From contig JAGIAF010000216.1 of the NCBI GenBank assembly GCA_017745015.1, positions 1 to 5,747 on the forward strand: DNA of 5,747 nt. The letters run 5' to 3'. The notes under the pieces were generated by a model, which was not told the DNA's origin, did no database searches, and saw only the letters and a program-made list of their open reading frames with translations. Positions 4,949 to 5,747 of this stretch are shown piece after piece. Made by a program: the position numbers and the translations under genes. The DNA is from Bdellovibrio sp. (GTDB lineage: Bacteria; Bdellovibrionota; Bdellovibrionia; Bdellovibrionales; Bdellovibrionaceae). Position 1 is the first letter of the stretch. Every line of letters starts with the position of its first letter.

Positions 4949-5185
4949 ATGTACGTCTACCGCATTAAATCCCTAAAATACACAAACCAAATCTACATCG
5001 GCATAACCGACAATCCCAAACAACGCCTTATCGACCACAACACCGGGAAATCCACTCACACCAACAAATACAAACCCTGGAAAATGGAAGTCTGCATTTG
5101 GTTCTCAAACGAACAGAAGGCGAAAGACTTCGAGAAGTATCTTAAATCCGGTTCTGGCCGCGCCTTCAGTGCAAAACATTTTTAG
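4949..5185 (+). CDS. Small GIY-YIG nuclease domain protein, 78 aa
   Basis: A single-domain GIY-YIG (URI/UPF0213-like) protein, a fold that cuts DNA using a Tyr, an Arg and a metal-binding Glu. Numbered from the ATG at 4949: YVYRIKS (2-8) holds the first motif with Tyr4, YIG is at 16-18, Arg26 and His30 lie in KQRLIDHN (24-31), and Glu62 is in FEKYLKSGSGR (61-71), the family's typical C-terminal signature. All expected catalytic positions look intact and the length is normal for stand-alone members. In-frame GTG 4931 and ATG 4937 are alternative starts. None has a clear Shine-Dalgarno, and 4949 was chosen because family members usually begin MYYVYxLKS. About 47% of codons end in C (37 of 78) against 20% in the first 60 codons of the TIGR02147 gene, which hints at foreign origin. 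It sits just after the tmRNA repeat block. Target unknown. Confidence 0.85.
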   Translation: MYVYRIKSLKYTNQIYIGITDNPKQRLIDHNTGKSTHTNKYKPWKMEVCIWFSNEQKAKDFEKYLKSGSGRAFSAKHF

Positions 5186-5251
5186 TGATGGGCCCTAGGG
5201 TGAATTGATTCTTTCCTTGCCTAATGAACTATCCAACCATACACATTGGCA

Positions 5252-5734
5252 ATGAAAGAAAAAATCGAACAGGCAATTCAACTTCGCAAGAGTGACAAAC
5301 CCGAAGAAGCGATGAGCCTTTTGTTAAGCTTGCTTCCGTTTCATCCAAATAATCCAGATTTGAATTATCAGTTAGCATGGACGTGCGACTTTATGGGTAA
5401 GGAAGCTGACGCTGTGCCATACTATGAGAAGGCTCTTTCTAACGGATTAACTGATGGACGTGATGGTGCTTTCCTTGGATTGGGAAGTACCTATCGTTGT
5501 TTGGGTGAATACGAAAAATCTTTGAAAGTGTTCGATCAAGGAATCAAGGAATTCCCCGAAAGCCGCCCGCTGAAGGTATTTAGAGCACTAACTCACTATA
5601 ATCTTGGAAAATCTGAGGAGTCAGTTAGCCAACTTCTCATTCAGCTTATCGATACAACTTCCGACGCATCAATTAAGTCCTATGATGGAGCACTTAGATT
5701 TTATTCGGATAAGCTTAACGAAACTTGGAAATAG
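5252..5734 (+). CDS. Tetratricopeptide (TPR) repeat protein, 160 aa
   Basis: An all-helical TPR protein, probably a protein-interaction scaffold in the cytoplasm; no signal peptide is visible. The repeats run at about residues 2-31 (KIEQAIQLRKSDKPEEAMSLL), 34-66 (NPDLNYQLAWTCDFMGKEAD, then YYEKALSNG), 72-104 (GAFLGLGSTYRCLGEYEKSL, then FDQGIKEFP) and a weaker fourth at 106-135. A C-terminal capping segment ends RFYSDKLNETWK. It resembles the short TPR_5-type proteins (about 160 aa) common in Bacillus and relatives, judged from memory. An in-frame TTG at 5246 adds only two residues; the ATG at 5252 is preferred, though neither has a good Shine-Dalgarno. The stop (TAG at 5732) is ten bases before an ATG with its own ribosome-binding site, so it probably forms an operon with the next gene. 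It begins 66 bases after the GIY-YIG stop and returns to host-like codon use. Confidence 0.85.
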   Translation: MKEKIEQAIQLRKSDKPEEAMSLLLSLLPFHPNNPDLNYQLAWTCDFMGKEADAVPYYEKALSNGLTDGRDGAFLGLGSTYRCLGEYEKSLKVFDQGIKEFPESRPLKVFRALTHYNLGKSEESVSQLLIQLIDTTSDASIKSYDGALRFYSDKLNETWK

Positions 5735-5735
5735 C

Positions 5736-5747
5736 GAGGTTCCATGA
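5736..5747 (+). promoter_or_regulatory. Ribosome-binding site and probable start codon of the next gene (cut off)
   Basis: GAGG (5736-5739) is followed after four bases by ATG (5744-5746) and one more base before the window ends. Its position ten bases beyond the TPR stop suggests a co-transcribed downstream gene, but only four bases of the frame are visible. Confidence 0.35.

Noticed and set aside
5190..5200. Overlapping palindromes GGGCCC and CCCTAGGG after the GIY-YIG gene as an element end
   Set aside because: No copy of the tmRNA 3' end or of the repeat arms occurs there, so a right boundary for an inserted element cannot be supported.

Overview
The window looks like chromosomal DNA of a Bdellovibrio-type predatory bacterium (Bdellovibrionota). 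The strongest pointers are a TIGR02147/DUF4423-type protein, a family I know mainly from Bdellovibrio and Fibrobacter, and a tmRNA whose encoded tag reads GNDYALAA, which from memory is the Bdellovibrio tag. Secreted proteins with long Pro/Gly-rich linkers and single-gene units closed by strong hairpin terminators fit this. No database search was possible, so the taxon is an inference.

Layout. Bases 1-170 (minus) hold the N-terminal end of a membrane protein that runs off the left edge. A 140-bp divergent intergenic region separates it from a 411-aa lipoprotein gene (311-1546, plus) with its own terminator. Next comes a 339-aa secreted protein (1713-2732, plus) built from two related domains between Pro/Gly-rich stretches, again with its own terminator. 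A 368-aa TIGR02147 protein, a putative DNA-binding regulator (2888-3994, plus), follows with a third terminator at 4021-4046. The 388-bp gap that follows contains a 19-bp palindrome, a consensus DnaA-box sequence with a weaker copy, and the likely tmRNA promoter.

The tmRNA gene ssrA (4435-4780) is complete: acceptor stem with the alanine-identity G-U pair, tag reading frame, T arm and encoded CCA. Directly on its 3' end, overlapping the CCA, begins a block of inverted repeats (4779-4889), followed by a small GIY-YIG nuclease gene (4949-5185) whose codon use differs sharply from its neighbours. A TPR protein gene (5252-5734) and the probable start of a further gene (ATG at 5744) close the window.

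Functionally, the left half is a series of separately transcribed envelope and regulatory genes of unknown role, and the middle is the ribosome-rescue RNA. The most interesting part is the tmRNA 3' end / structured repeats / GIY-YIG arrangement, which may be a small nuclease-associated element docked on the tmRNA gene. That reading is an inference from layout, repeats and composition, not a demonstrated mobile system.
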